A program made the translations under genes and the position numbers. A stretch of DNA of 64,000 nucleotides from Fratercula arctica (taxonomy: Eukaryota; Chordata; Aves; Charadriiformes; Alcidae), in contig CANTUZ010000012.1 in assembly GCA_947846985.1 (NCBI GenBank), positions 19,058,135-19,122,134 on the forward strand, written 5' to 3'. Positions 21,831 through 37,100 of the stretch are shown here, one piece after another. Positions within the stretch are counted from its first letter, which is position 1, and each line of letters begins with the position of its first letter. The notes beneath the pieces were generated by a model. It was not told the DNA's origin and did no database searches. It saw nothing but the letters and a program-made list of their open reading frames with translations.

Positions 21831-24800
21831 CTTGAGATTCTTGCTATCAGTGTTTTATTTTAACATAGAAAAAGACCTTAAAGTAGGAAGTAAAGCATTA
21901 CACCAAGATCTTGTCATTTATGTAGCCAAGCATATCAAGATAATGGGAAATCCTACTAAGGACTTGGGGGAGAAGGTGGGGGTGGCAACAACCCAACCCA
22001 AACACCATACCACCAATAACTCCCCCCAAACCCTAGTTTTACTCTATCCTTATCATTCCACCTGAAGGAAAAAGAACAGCCCTTTTTCTTGCAGCAATGT
22101 TGAAGAGTATGGACTTCCATCCCAGCGTCCAACCATTCTGTTCTCTTTTGTACAAAGAGCCAATATTGATTAGAGCCTCTCAGTTTTGTGTCTGGCCCTC
22201 CTTTATGTGAAAGGAATTAGACCTCTGTCACCCCAAGAAGTGACATTCAAATGAACCTTGGCTGTTTCTTACTGCTTCAGTTTCGCAAGACTCTCAATCT
22301 GATCACATCTGTAAAAAAAACAGGTCTGGTAAACCCATGTGTTTTGCTTTTAAGTCTCAAATCCAGGTCATATTGTCTAGATGACTGCAGCTTCAACCCC
22401 GTTTTCACTACAGCACATTCACATGATCTTTAGGACATTTCAAAGGGTTAATAACATTACACAACCAAAACATATATCATCATTATCCCTTCAAAAGCCA
22501 GCCAAATCAAGAACAGAATCTTAATAATAATACTTGCACTTATATATCTTCTTTTGCCTAAAGAGTTCAGCATTTTAAAGACAAACTGTATGTCCTACTG
22601 GTTAACATATGAAAAGACTTTAATTGTACATACTCTTAGCAGGTAACAGTGTACTTTCACAAACTCAGTAGAGCTGAAAAAAGGATAACAATCAGATCCT
22701 AGAACCTCAGAAGAAACTTTCTTACCTGATGCTGACTGCCTCATCAAGCCAGGCATGAAGGAGAGACAGTAAAGAGAAATTTAGTACAATTCAAAAGTTT
22801 TTCCATGTTAAGTCATAGAATAATTTCAAAGATGCTAGTCTGTTGCAAGCAAGTTACATTTTTAAGCCCCTTTGTTTTTTAAAATAGAGAACATATGTCA
22901 AATTTTCAAGTGGGGCCTTATGAAATAAAGTTCTACTTAAGCTCTGGGTGACATTTTTATGTTGTGACCTGTGAGGTTTTTTTAAAGCTAGGAATTTGGT
23001 GGTGGAAAGAAGTAAAACTAAAAAGTTACTTTCTGCTCCCTTTAAAAGGCCTCAGTAACTAATTATTGAAATTTATTTGATTATGAAGTAGTAAAGAAGA
23101 GTTTTAACATAGCTTGCCAATAAATATTCAATCTACTCACAGTAGGATAAGTAAGTGACATCAGAATATGATAAAAATATGACCACTGCCTTGGGTGAAT
23201 TAAATTGGTTTTGGCAGAAGGCAGCATGTTAAAATTTTATTTAAAGAATAAAGATACTAAATTCTTAGTGCTTTTACTTACAGCAAGAGGAATCTAAAAA
23301 TCAGAGTTCCCTCTTTATTTGTCTCCACCTTAGTAACAGTAGGAAGTCTTAGTAGGATTTCCTGCTTAAAACCCAAACATGATTCAAAAGAAAACTAGAA
23401 TGTTGCTGAAAGCATGATCTAACCACGTTTAGCTGAAGAGAAACAAGCCATAAGCATTTTCAAATACCTCTCCTGTAATTCAGAAAAACCATTGTCAATT
23501 TGGCAACATGAAAAGAGAGATTTAAAAGTAAAAATCTAATTACAAGCCAATTAAAAATATCAGTTATGATCTATTAAATTATAATCACATTTAACGTGAA
23601 TAAAAGCAATTTAATTTGAGTTCTTAAAATTTTCTAGGATTAATGGTCCACAGCATCTAATGGGATCCCTTATAATACTTAACATCTGACTGCTACTTAC
23701 TGCTGACCCTTTCCCATTGTGATGAGATCACTCCAGTTTAAGGCATACACTACCACTTCTTTAAGAAAACTCCCAGTAACTTCTTTTGGAAAAGTCCTTA
23801 TCTCATAAAATAAAGCAGTTGCAGCATTTCAGACTGAATTAATAGAAAAATATGTTGTCATTTGGGAGACAAATATCAGCCCAGACAAATATTATGTCCA
23901 GTAGGTACTACAATGCAGAAGCATTTCTGCACATGCACACAAAAAGAACAAACAACATTAAGGCTGCAGGCCTTTTTGTGCTACTTTTTCACTTCCATGA
24001 ACACAAGCAACTCCTTAAATATCTAAAGCTCTCTGAAGCCCATTTTTAAATATACAGTTATACTTCCACAGTGAGCCACACTCATACTGAAACCATCACA
24101 ACATGAACACTGCACAAATGCAGACATGAGCTAAACGAATAGTTGCAGAAACTAATATTAGCAATCCATCATCTAAAACAATTCTTAGCAAGTGTAATGA
24201 CTGTAGAGCTACAATGCAAATAGGGTTTCTAGACTTCCCCAATAGAATCAGCTTCCTTATATGAAAGAGACTGCCAGGCACGCATTGTGACAGAACTGTA
24301 TCAGAGCATTTTAATGAAAGCCATTGCTTATTCATCTTTGAAAAGTCTGAGATTTAAAAAAAGCTTAAGTATGGTTTAATATATCCTGCAATAAGGAAAA
24401 AGTTTAATGCAAAACCAAACCAACTTTAAAGACATTCTTAATTTTCCTCAAGCATGAGAGTTTTTACCCAAACATGTGGGTCCCATGCAACAGAGGACAG
24501 TCTTTTGAGAGCTTCCTCATAACTTTTATAGCTCTCAAGATCATGTGTAAAATATGTCACCAACACATATTGCACATAATGCAACAACGTTCTTTGTTTC
24601 AAAACAGTGACATTTTTCTCTAACAAATTTAAAAATAAATTTGAGAATATGCTAAATTAGAAATGTGTTATCATTGTAACTGTATTAGGACAAAGCTCAA
24701 AGTCGTGGCTTTTATTTCAGTGTCAGTGAATTTCCTATTTCACTTTAGTTAACATTAAAGTTCTTTTTCTAAAGCCATAGCTATAAATGCAGCCATAATT

Positions 24801-27800
24801 AGGATTATGAACTTGTAAATAACAGCCATGAGCAATGCCAGACAAGGGTCATTCTTGGAAATTACTGATGATTCAAGAAGCCTAAACCAACCAGACACTG
24901 AATCCAGGAATTCCTGTTTACTCTGCTTGCTCCCATTACCCAATCATTGTTGTGCCTTCTGAGGAAGAGGCCCTAATACCACAGACTCACTGTTTGAAAG
25001 ATAACAGCTAAGAGGGACTGTATGGGCTTCTCATCTCTGAAATCCATATGAAAAGCTGCATAGATGGCCACCCCTACATCTTTTACTGAAGCCATTTTGG
25101 ATTCTCCAATGCCCTATCTACCTCTAGAGATTTAAAAACTGAATTAGAATACCTTTTGTAGGCCTAAGAAGATATGCAAGGAATATGTAAAAAAAAAAAA
25201 AGAAACAATTAATCATCTTTTCCTTTCACCATGAGGCAGACATGGAAAATATCTGCAACCAGAGGTATCCTTCAGGAAATAGGTTACATCTTCATTTATT
25301 GATTCCATGCAGTTGTCTTTTTTTATTATTTTTGATTTAAAATATTAAGATTAAAACTCTTCCAGAACAACTTTGAGTTTTCTCAGATTTCCTGAAGATG
25401 TTCTGCTTCAGCTTAATATCTAACTAATTTTGAAATTGATAAAATAGACCATTACATTCTCAAACAGGAAGTGTTACTGTGCTGTTCTCTTTACTGCTTT
25501 CCTTTCCCCAAGATCTAATTTTGTGTCAAAATAAAAAAAAAATCTCAGGAAAGTTAGCTACATTTTGTTGAAATTAAGTTGTTTTAGCACATTCTAATAG
25601 GTTGTTGAAGGCTCATGGACATATGGAAGAAAGTGAATACATTCTGTGATTCTGTGAAGAGTGCATTAAAACACTCTGGAAAACTATTTCAGAGAAGTTT
25701 TACTACAACACTAACATTGAAAAAAAAAAAAATACTTTTTCTCCCTTGTAGTTCACCTAAACTACAAATATTAAAGTTAGCCTGCAGTGTTCAGGGTGGG
25801 GGTTTAACATAAATTTGGAGTTCAGCAGATTGGAATCACCATTACATAGCTTTATGACTCGCCTTTGCTTTTGCCTTACCTCCCACCCCCAAAAGTGATG
25901 TTTGTAAGGCAGTACTCAAGATACTAATCAGAGTCTAATTTAACAAATTTGACTAGTTAAGCAAAGTCAAGCAAACTGAAATTGCTGGTACTGTGACTGA
26001 AGAAAGCAGGAAATGTCTTGATCATGCTTACAAATAACATGCACTGAGAGCATTTCAAGATGTGTTTGCAAAATTGCTTCCTTTGCTTAGTAGTTAATAA
26101 ATCACTATTAAACATTTCATTTATCATGGAGGCTTATTTATTTTTTTTTAAGATACAGTTTTGTCTTTGATATCCTTTAAATGTGGAAATTCATTTCCTC
26201 ATCTAAAAATTTTCACCCAGCAGAAGTTTCAGTCAGATAAACAAAATGCTAGTTTCTAGGGTCTAGCAATGACCTTTGAAATGAAGTTGTTAGCCAATCC
26301 CTGTAGGAAGAGCCAAGCTGCACTGCAGAATACTCAAGACTGTCTGGGATCCACCTTAGGATGTTTGGCCATTTATTTGGGACTGAGTTTTAGCATGACT
26401 ATAATAGGAAACCTGCACAATCATCAACAAACCCTGATAAGAGTTAATGATTCTAGAACAGTGCAAGTTCAGTTGTTTCTGTAAAACAGTATTTCTAAAG
26501 AATATAAACTATAAAATAGTTTCCTAAAGAAAATTAGCTCTGCTTTGTATGGATGAAATCTATGAAATAGCTGTCCTGCTATTTATTTCATATTACTCTG
26601 AATGTATTGTTACATTTCCTGACTTAAGTTTTTATAAAAAGTGTCTTTTCAACATTATCAGTTAAAGAGCACTTGAGCCAAAAGGAAATATGACGTTAAA
26701 TGTATGTTATATATCAGTTTTACCATAGACGAGTCTGCTGTATTGTAAACGTGACAAAGACTAAAACTAGCAACAAGTGTTCAGACCAGAAGGTTTCCAG
26801 TGAATCAGAACAGGAAACCAGTAAAGCGATCAATGGGAGGTCATGACTTTTTGATCACTGAACTATATGGTTAAAGAATCTGGTTTTGATCTAATGTCAT
26901 GTAATCAAATTAAACTTTGAAGTTCTGTATCAAATATGCAATTGAAATAGCAACAGCATTAAGGAAGTACCCAACTTCTAAATTATTTTCAGAAGAAATC
27001 AGTCTTTGGTAACTAAGTCAGATTTTATCTATGGAGGGAATTTTTCTAAAATCTGAGAAGTTTGTCCTTGTGAGATTGTATACAATTCCGAAAAAAAAGT
27101 TCTAAGCTGACTTAGCCCTGAGAAGTTTCTATAAATAGCTAGTTGGTAGGTGGAAGGAAAGTTCCCAGAAACTCTTCCTATAAGAAGTTCTAATGAAAGT
27201 GTTCATTTGGAGTGAGGACATGGCAACAAAAATATTTTAAAACAGCAGCATGATCACACACTGAATGTACTACAATTACTATGTCCAAGAATTACCTAAA
27301 TCTCAATGCTCCTCCCTAGAGCATGCATCTATAAATACAAAAGTTACTGAAACCTTAAGCATTAACTAGAATGTACTGGCTGATACAGAGACTGAAAAAA
27401 CCCATTAAGGGCAACAGTTACAGGAAATGATCATTTTGCACTTTTACTCCGTCCTTTTAAAGCAGGAGTTAAACTCAGCATTTTTAAATGGACTAAGTAA
27501 CATTTATTTTTGCTTCTGATTGCAAAAATTACTTCCATCTGTGCTGGCTGCCATTCTGAGAGTGATAAAAGAATTTTAGGAGGGGTTTCCACCACATTTC
27601 CAGTTTGCCCCACTTATATTCAGATAAATTTACAGAGACATATTAGAAGCATATTACATAGCATTCTTCTTCTGAGCTTTTTTCTCATATAGCAACCATA
27701 CACAGGTGCCATCTAACACAGAATTTTTTTGCAAGGAACAACTACTCAGATAAATTCAAATCAGTAGAACCTCAATCCCTCCACTTTTCAATTCCCAAAA

Positions 27801-28081
27801 CTTGACTTACAGGCAGAAACATAGGATAGACCCTGACATAGCTCTAATGAGTACAGCAGACAGGTCACGCAGCTTCAACACTTGAGAGAAGAGCATTATT
27901 GCCACAATAATGAAATAACTTTATCTATAATCAGATTACTTGCTTTGGCAATCCAGACAAACTCTAAACAGGGACTTAGTATAGTTAAGTAGAGCTAGCT
28001 ATATTAATCCAGTGCTGCAATCAAGAATTTGTATATTGCTCAGCAAGACAGATCTGGAGCTTTGATGCAGCAGGATAGTTA

Positions 28082-28103
28082 GAAAAAAAAAGGGGGGGGG
28101 GGG
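28082..28103. repeat. Poly(A)-poly(G) homopolymer junction
   Basis: A run of A is followed immediately by a run of about 12 G inside the EVI5 last intron. Probably length-variable and error-prone in sequencing. Confidence 0.85.
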
Positions 28104-31100
28104 CAGGGAGTGTTTGTAAAGAGAACAATCACCAATCTTCATTTTTATCACTGAATCTAATCTGTCAGTTGTGGCAGTGAAACAGTTAAGATTCATACCT
28201 AAAACTGTTGCCCTCATCGAAGTGAACAAAGTCATATCTATTCCGTTTGAGGACAGACTACATCACTGTCCTGGTTAGACTGTTCACATTTAGAGGTTTC
28301 CTTCACTCTCAAGAGAGACGGAAGATATTTTGTTGATGGTGATGTTACTGGGGGGGGAAGGGAGAGGATGCAAAGATGGAGTTTGTGTCCGAAGACTTGT
28401 GGAATGGAGTATCATCATTATCGAATCAATTGTACCTTGTTGGGCAAGTGTAGTATTGTCTGTGTTAATTACACTATCAACACCCATTCAAGTTTAATTG
28501 AATTAAACAACTGATGTTCATAAAATATACCATGATTCCACTGTGCAATAATGCTTCTGCCTGCTGATTGCTTAGTTAAACCAGTTTCTAAACCTAGTTG
28601 TTTTATTAAGGGCAGGGTAAATAAATCAGAGAAAGTTATTGGAGAATTAAGACTCCCAATCTGTTCAGCCTCACACTTCTCTAACAATGTTGGTATTAAA
28701 GCCAGTAGAACATCTCTGACTCTCAAGGACAAGCTGAATTAAAGGAATGAAGCAATTCACTTTTCTAAAGCATACAGTATATATTTAACTACCCTGTTGT
28801 AGACAAAAGCTGCTACATTAGATCGGGTGTTTGCAAACCACATGACCTCACAAACGCTATCTTATCACATCACAGGTTCCTCAGACTGACCACAACCACT
28901 TAAATCAGACTCTGGCAGCACAGAGGCTCTGTACCTTTGACACGTACTAGTAAAGCAACTACATTTTTAGCTGCCCAGCAGCCTTGCAAGAGCTTTACTT
29001 GTGGGGAGGGAAAAATCTGATGGTCTCTTGTCCAACTGTGCTTGCAAGATACGGTAAAAGAAAAGCACATGATTTATTGTGCTATAAACTTCCACCACAA
29101 GTTGAAATGCTTACTTTGTAAATCTGAGGGCTAACATATTTCCTTTCAGGGACAATATTTCTTATCAAGTAAGGAAACATTTATAGAGCACCACATATTT
29201 TGAAAGCATTTGTCTAGTAAAACAAACTATTAGAAAGTGTTAATGTGATTCTAGTCAGTATTGAGAAACAAGTGCTTTGCAAGAGTTAATACAATACTTT
29301 TAACAAACATTACCGTTTTAGTTATAACTGTGAAGTGAGAACAATGTAAAAATTGATTTAAATAAATCCCACAAAGATTAGTTGGTTTTATGACAGCAAG
29401 CAAGTAAAATGACAATTGCCAAGAGAAAAATATACATCTGCCTGTGCTACACGGAAAGCAAATAGTGCACTCCTTCCAGAAGAAAGGAGGGAAAAATAAG
29501 TTGGCAAGTGATTGAGTGGAAGAACATCATATCTAATTATAAATTTTACAGGAAGAGTACTAGGCCTTTTTGGACTTGCTGCTCTCTCCTTAGTTCTGAT
29601 GAAAGAAATGTTACCTATTTCTGTTTCCAAGATATCTAAATGCTGATAAATCTGATCTTCTCTCATTCTCATTTGCCCATATTATCTGATGCGTTGCTAG
29701 GCATCACCCTATAAATATGTCTTCTGAGGAGAACTTTAAAAAAAATTATAGTAGGTTGAACTTTAACTAGAATTCAATTTCCCCAGTTAATTTGCCTATC
29801 TTCATTATGCATCAAAGCTATGTACAACTCACTCATAGCTTTAAAAGTTACTTAAAGATGTGCCCACATTGCAGTCTTGACTGCAACACAGCACAGGCAC
29901 ATCCAAACCAAATAGGTGGACACCAGCTCAGAGTTACTTAACCCTGCTTGTGAATGTAGTCTAGTGGTGTTTCATGTAAGAGAACATTTGATTTGGTAGG
30001 CATTGAATTTGACTCAAGAGGAAGCCTAGTAATAAAATTAACAGAGGAATGGAATAACGCTTCCTGCCTGTATCCAGCCATCATGCCCAGATGCTATAAC
30101 TGTGAGAGAAAGAGGAGCGAGGAACGCTGCTAGAAGCAGCCAACCCGTCTTGTGTTAATCCAGTGGGCCACAAGTTTTGTGCTCACCTACGTCCGATGCA
30201 AGAGTCATCATTTAGCTGCTTGTAAAGATACTCCCTCATCTCCTTAGGGGACAACCTGGACTAAACTGTGCTGGGGACCAGAACCACCCACTGTACCATA
30301 CTGATTTAAGATTATTAGCTAATAATAATAAAAAAACAAAACAAGGGAGGAAATAATTTGACAGCTTTTAAACACAGCTCACCTACTGTACCAGTTCATG
30401 GTATTGAAGACCAAAGGAAATGTTAACATGGTTTAAACTTTCCTCCTGTATACTATAGTGCATTGAATTTTATTTAGGTGTTGTATTATGTGACCTATAT
30501 AGGTGGGTTTTTTTTTTTTAATCCTTCACACTTGATGGCTACAATTTACTTTCCCTTCTCCATTTTAGTTTCAGCAGTGAAACCCTAGAAAGCTAACCTA
30601 GGTTGAAAAATGTATCTTTAATTCAACCATATTATCAATTACTCCTTTGGTCATAACTTATGTATTATTTATCCTCAAGGTAATTACTTAAAGTGTCTTG
30701 AATTTTATTTACACAAGCAAAATCTTTTAAAAGCATAGTATTTAATCTCTAACTTTTATATCTCTTTTCATTAAGCCAATCTTAAAATGTTAGTACACCA
30801 GGAGCAAGATCAGACCATGAGATAACACCTATATCAGAATCTTACTGACTGCATTAGGTTCTTAAAACATAATATCAGATCCACCCCTAGATAAACTATA
30901 TGTATGTGGGAATGGAAGAGTTGTAAACTAGTGGCCACTACTTCTTTGAATAGCCATCAAGTTTCCAGATACTGAAAATGGGAGATACTTAAAAAAAAAT
31001 AAAATCCCCTCTCTTCTGCATTGTCAATAAGTAAGAATTAAATCATCATAATTTCACTTAAAGTTACTATTATAGCCTTTTAAAAGCCTCCAAAAATTAT

Positions 31101-34100
31101 TTCTGTGGAATAATAATGCTCCAGTCATCTGTCATCTTGTTCTTTTCCATCAGCCATGCTGAAATATTGTTAACATAGGCAGTTTGCAGAGGGTTTTCTA
31201 ACTGTTGAAACAGTGTGCCACACTAACATCAGGATGTTATTTTCATTCAAATACCAAAACCACTCTCGTTAGCAAACGGTCTCATCCTTGCTTCCTTCTC
31301 AGAATATTTCAAGTAATTATTTGTTAAGAGTATATCTTATTACAGAGGAATACCTAGGAGAAAACTACCTTCGTATTCTGTCTCTGACATTGGTCAATGC
31401 CTGAGAAACAATGTAACAGTAGGTAAATATGTAGTACTTTCCCAGAATGTTGTTCTCAAACTCCAGCAAGTAGCCCATTTGTAATTATACACGTGATATC
31501 TGTGCATCTCCAGGTTGTGGGTTGTTTTTTTTCCCCCCACGAATTTAGGCAGTTATTTTTTCCAATCTGTATTAACATGGATTTTAGTATGTGGAACAAT
31601 TTTGGATCTAAAGGAATTTAATCTCTTAAATTTGCAAAAATCATATCCTCTGGTGCTTTTTCAATACACCTTCAGTTTCATTTGAAGATTCTAATTCTTG
31701 CACTGGAAGAGAAGTGAACAAACTTCTTCATCCCACTTACAGTTTGAATATTTTATATCCCCCTCCCCCCCTTTCAAAATTCTTTGTATAAAAAAAAAAC
31801 CCCAACCATTTCAATTTAATAATGTTATTAGACACCAAAAAGTAGATGAGTAGGAATTAGGTGATCCTCCTCGTTTAGGGTCACAAATTGCACTGGCTGC
31901 TGAAGGTGACTAGACAACAGTTAGAACAGTACGAGAAGCAAAAGCAAAGGCACAAAGAAACAAGTCCGTTTATTTCAAAAGTTGCTATTTTGCTTCAGTT
32001 ATCTTCCCTGGTCACTTTAGGTTTATTATGCTTTTAGCATTAGTTCAGTCAAGTCCTAATTCAGTCAGTTTTTTGTATCTCCTGGGAATGGCAAGAGGTA
32101 TAGGAAAGAAACATCCCAGTATCTTTTGAAAGCTCTACTCAAATCTAAGACAAAAATTTCAGACAAATTCCCAGAAACCACCTTCTCTCCTCCACAAGTC
32201 TCCTCGATTCTACAGAGTCCATTCTTATATCTGGAATTTTTTTTTTTAATCTAAGAATATAGATCAAGAGCAACAGGTGCCAGAATTATAAGGAATAATG
32301 TATATGTCAAAAACACCAAATAATTTGTAAAAAAAAAAAAAAAGACATCACTAAGCTCTGAGAACTACTGAATCCCTCAGGTATAGCAAAGCATTGTTAA
32401 AGATGGATTTTAAAGAGCTATCTTCAACATCCATACTCCTTCTTTCTAAGGAAAAAATACATACTAAGTGAAGGAAGCACTAAGTTTCTGCATATTGCTT
32501 CTCCCCTTCATAAAGCTGTCCCCTAATGCAGACAGCCAATACACAGTAGAATCATAGCCTTATGGAATAATGCTCTGCAATCCCAAATTGTAGAGGCTAC
32601 TTGCTTTTATGGACTTGCATGCATATTAGGCAGAGTTTAGCTTTTAATATGAAAGTTGTCAAGATTACAACAAACCGACATTTGAAATGCTGTAGTAATA
32701 TACATAAGAAACTGAAACTTAACAGCAAACCAAACTCATTAAAGCATTCCAAGAGACACAAAAATCAGCTACCAGTACAACAAAGACAAACTTTACAAAG
32801 TTTCATTTGAAATACAATTTAAACTTAAGCACTTCAGTTCTAAATCACGAAGTCTGTAAGACTAGAAACCACTTGCTTTTGTCTCCAAAGGTGTCTTGTG
32901 GTCTGCCAGTGTAGTTTGTGGGTAAGCATGTCAATTCTAATCTTTTGTACCACTCCTGTAATCTAGGTAATGCATACAAACCTTGCAACATCCAACAGGA
33001 AGCAGAGACAGCTGCTGTGTAATATGTATAAAGTGACTGCATGTTCAGAGGGGTAGTGCATGAAATGCAGAACTTTAGCAGTTTATAAATCATTTAATTC
33101 CATTCAGTTTGAATTAAAAATAAAGAGTGGCAAGCTACAAAGAAGCTCCTCCTTTTTTCCCCAGCATGTGATTTATGTGGAAATGAGTAACTAGTTCAAG
33201 ATTTATCTTAGTCAGTTCTTAAACCTTCAACTTTACTTAATGGAAAATTGTAACAATCCAAACTTTCTACATAACTCTTTTCGAAATACAGTAACTGTTT
33301 TACTTCAGTACTATCTCCTGACGTGGGATACTCTCCTGAATAGTAAAAATGTTTCACAAAATTTGCTTTCATTTCACATTTCAGTACTAGCACTCTTGTG
33401 CAGCCTGAGAGGTATGTAACCCACAGTACAAATCTTGCAGTGCCTGTACACTCCTGCCATTTATGTTACAGCAGTTAAAGTACATGAACTGTAAGGTCAA
33501 GTGACAGTGCAGTGCTCACCAGACCTTACTGCTCTTGTGCCAGAGACAGGACAACCAAGCTTGTGTACCTACTGACAAGAGAAACAGAAGTTGCTGCAAA
33601 AAGCTGCAGCCTGTCGGGGCTGCAGAATGGAAAAGCATTTTAGGTTAAATTCCTACTAAGCTAGAAGTCAAGAAAGCTGTAGAGATAGCTTTGAGAATGG
33701 AAGGAAAATGGAGGAAGAAAGATAGGTGGAAAGATTTCAATTAATTAAAAGGAAAATGGTAATGGGACACACATTTCTGAAGAGGCAAGCAGAGTGCCTA
33801 GGTCCAGTGCATATTAAAAGCTCTGAAAGAAGTTTATGTCATGACTTCCTGTTTGAATCTGTGACAATCCTCAAAATTGCAGGTTTGCACACTAGTTTCA
33901 GACTTCAACAATAAAGCCAGAAGCATGTAACAACTTTGCACCCAATAAAGCAACTCAGCCAATAAGGCCAATCACAGGATTAGCTATTGGCTAACTAGAA
34001 ATACTGCAGTCTGAGTCTCCCTTCATTATGCATCAGCTGTTCTTCAAATGTTGATAGATTGTGTAAAAGATTAAAGGATAACTGTCAGTAACTTTCTAGG

Positions 34101-37100
34101 GAATGGCCATAAAAATGACTTGACATATTTAGTAAAGTTAAAACTGCAAGTTAATAATAATTGATTTAGATGTATGTGAACTCTGAGTGAAGTTATGGCT
34201 AGCACTGAGGAATTTCAGTATGAATTCAGCATTTTACATAATAATGTAAATTATGTTAAATATTCTGATTCTAAGTGATATTTTGTTACTCAAGTCTGTG
34301 CATAGAGCTGCATGTGAGTAGATCTAAAATGGTGTGCATAGAGCAGAAGTCTACAACACAAGTCTTATTACCATGTTCTCAAAGCTCCAGCTTTTGTCTG
34401 TTTGCGCTCCTGAAGTGTTAATCGAATACAAGTTTAAGACCTACTGTGAAGTAGTGAATATACAATTCAGGTTATCATACTACAGAAATCCACTGGTTAG
34501 GTATTAGAGGAATCACGCAGGTATCTTGTTAGAACAAGCCAAAAATCCAATATAGTAATTCTATTGATAGTTATTTTACTTCATTTGAAAGGCAAGAAAA
34601 AAGGCATAATCTTTTTCTATGTAATTTACCTTGTAATTTTATAGCAATGTGCCTAATTGGTTCAGTTCTGGATGCCATACTACCAGTTCCCAGTACATGC
34701 AGTTTTACTCTGTAACAGGAACACAACAACTTGGATTTACTATGAATAAGCCTTCTTATAGTATGATTTGAAGGCTGACTGTAACATTACTGTTCCCAGA
34801 TGAGTAATAAAGCAGGTGAATTTTATTCTTTAGGCTGCAAGCTGCACCGTATCTAAGATGCATGCAAAATTTGAGCTCAGAAATGGCAGATCAAAATTAA
34901 TTAGTGGACTCAGATTACAACAAAGGGTAATTAGCTGGAAGTTTTTAAAAAGTACAAACAAAACTTTTTAAAAATAAAATTCATCATCTTAAATTATATG
35001 CAGAATTCTACGTATCTGAAATCTGAGTGTCAAACTTGCCTCCAGTACAAAGTCAAGAGGTCACAGCAGCAGCCTGTGCCACAGTAACCACCTTTTAGGG
35101 GAGAGGATTCAGTTTTAGACCCTGAGCAGCAACAGTGACCTCTCTTTGCCATTCTCTGGCGTTCCTGGTTTACCCTGTCCCTGGCTATTAGCCTGCCTTG
35201 CAAACACTGATGGAACAGATCTTTCATTGGAACTCTGCAATTAGGATGGATTGTGCTGTTGCCACATATCTTGGTACCATCACCATATGATAGATCATAT
35301 CACATCATAGAATTAAAGTATCTATCTAGCTCCTCCAGGTTCCACTGATACAGAAACCCATGCATTCAGATTGCTGGCCAAACACATGAAATAGTGTTTA
35401 TCAGAAGGCCAGAATAAGGACTTAGTTTGCAGTTACTTATGTTCAGTATAGGATAGACTCATTTTGTTCCATCCTTCAGATGGAGAACCTGCAATTCTTT
35501 TGATGTAAACTTCTGTAAACATTGATAGCCATGCAAAGACATCTAATCCTGTTTCACAAACATCCATCCCACCCCTACCTTAAACTGTAACTTCTGCATT
35601 GATTTCTGTCCAGTTTGAAGTTCTGCAGTTACAATTTACTAGATGGTAACCATGCAGTCACCAATAACTCTGTTCCTTTACTAGTGCCTTTTACATGTTA
35701 ACCAGTTGGGAGGTTGTGGTCAGCATGTCACAGACACCATCACACTATCTTCAGGAAGATGAATTTGCAAATTTGTAACGTTTCTTTTAACTTTTGCAGA
35801 AGTTGACTCAAAAAGCAGCTAGCCAAAAAGCAAAGAGCATGGTCATTAATGGATCTACACAAGACACTTCAGTGCAGATGAAAAAAGTTGGTTTATTTAA
35901 TTGGTATTGACTGAAGTATACTAATCCTAACATTTAGCAGTTGAGGGCAAACGTTTCTGCCTGTTGCTATTTTATTCAGATTTTGCTGTTTCGTGGAACA
36001 CTGCAGAGTTCTTTACTTAGCAGCTATGCTAATCCAGGACTTTTTTTATTAGCACCAATTTACCTATAAACACTACATACATTTCAGACTTAACCGTACA
36101 TTATCTCAAAATCAGCCCAGTGGGTTATGCTCAAAATAAAGGATTGTGCATGTAGTATTACTTTCCTTCCAAAGTTTATTTAAAAACTAGACATATAGAT
36201 ATGTTAACAATAAGGAGAAAAAAAAAAGTCATTAGCAATCAAGGATTTAAGAAACACTGCGTAAGGAATCATTCAGAAATGCTGCCAACGTAGAATTTGT
36301 CTACTACATACAGACTTTACTCCTACTGTTTCTATCCTAGAATGAGATGTTTTGTTCCTATAGTGTTTACCTAGTTTAGAAATTAAAAATTAACCTACAA
36401 AGCAGCACACATCTGGAAGAGGAGTGCTTTTCTGCATGGAATTACTCAAACTCTACTGTTGTTGAAATTCATGTTCTCCCTAGCTGATATTGTCTTTCAG
36501 TCAAATTGAAATGCTAGTAACGATTTGTCCAGACTTAACTGTTAGGAATCACTGGTATTACTCAGAATTATCATTGTTCTGTGAGCTAACGAACCTCATT
36601 TTCATTCAAACCTTTTCAAATAAACTTATACACATTAAACACATACACAATTGCATGCCTTCATGACAACTGAGTTGCTCAGTCAGGCATATGACAAATG
36701 CTTGTATAGAGAAAATTATGCAACAGCTTTCCAACAGTAATTCTACTTTTTCTCCAAAGCAGTGTTTTTTTAGCTTTTAAACCTACACTCAGAAGAGGAA
36801 AAAGTCAGTACAGTGCCTTATTTATTCAGAATGCAAAATATGGGAATTCTACAAGCCACTTACTTTCTCATAAGGAACAAAGCAAGCTAGTTACTGTCCT
36901 CTAATGGAAATCACCAGGTTATTGATTTTTTAATTTGTTTTTAAGTGAGCTTAATGATTGGTAAAGGTGCTGGACTGTTGGCCCTAGAGACAATCCTCAA
37001 TCTATAACAAACAGCATTCCAAGATCCTCCACTATGTTATAACTCTCAAGGGATTGATCCTAAAAGGTTTAATCCACTAAGATTGTTATGAAAACACTAC

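Noticed and set aside
25630..25655. attctgtgattctgtgaag resembling the CR1 3' tail microsatellite
   Set aside because: No CR1 body is recognisable next to it, so it cannot be called from 20 bp.
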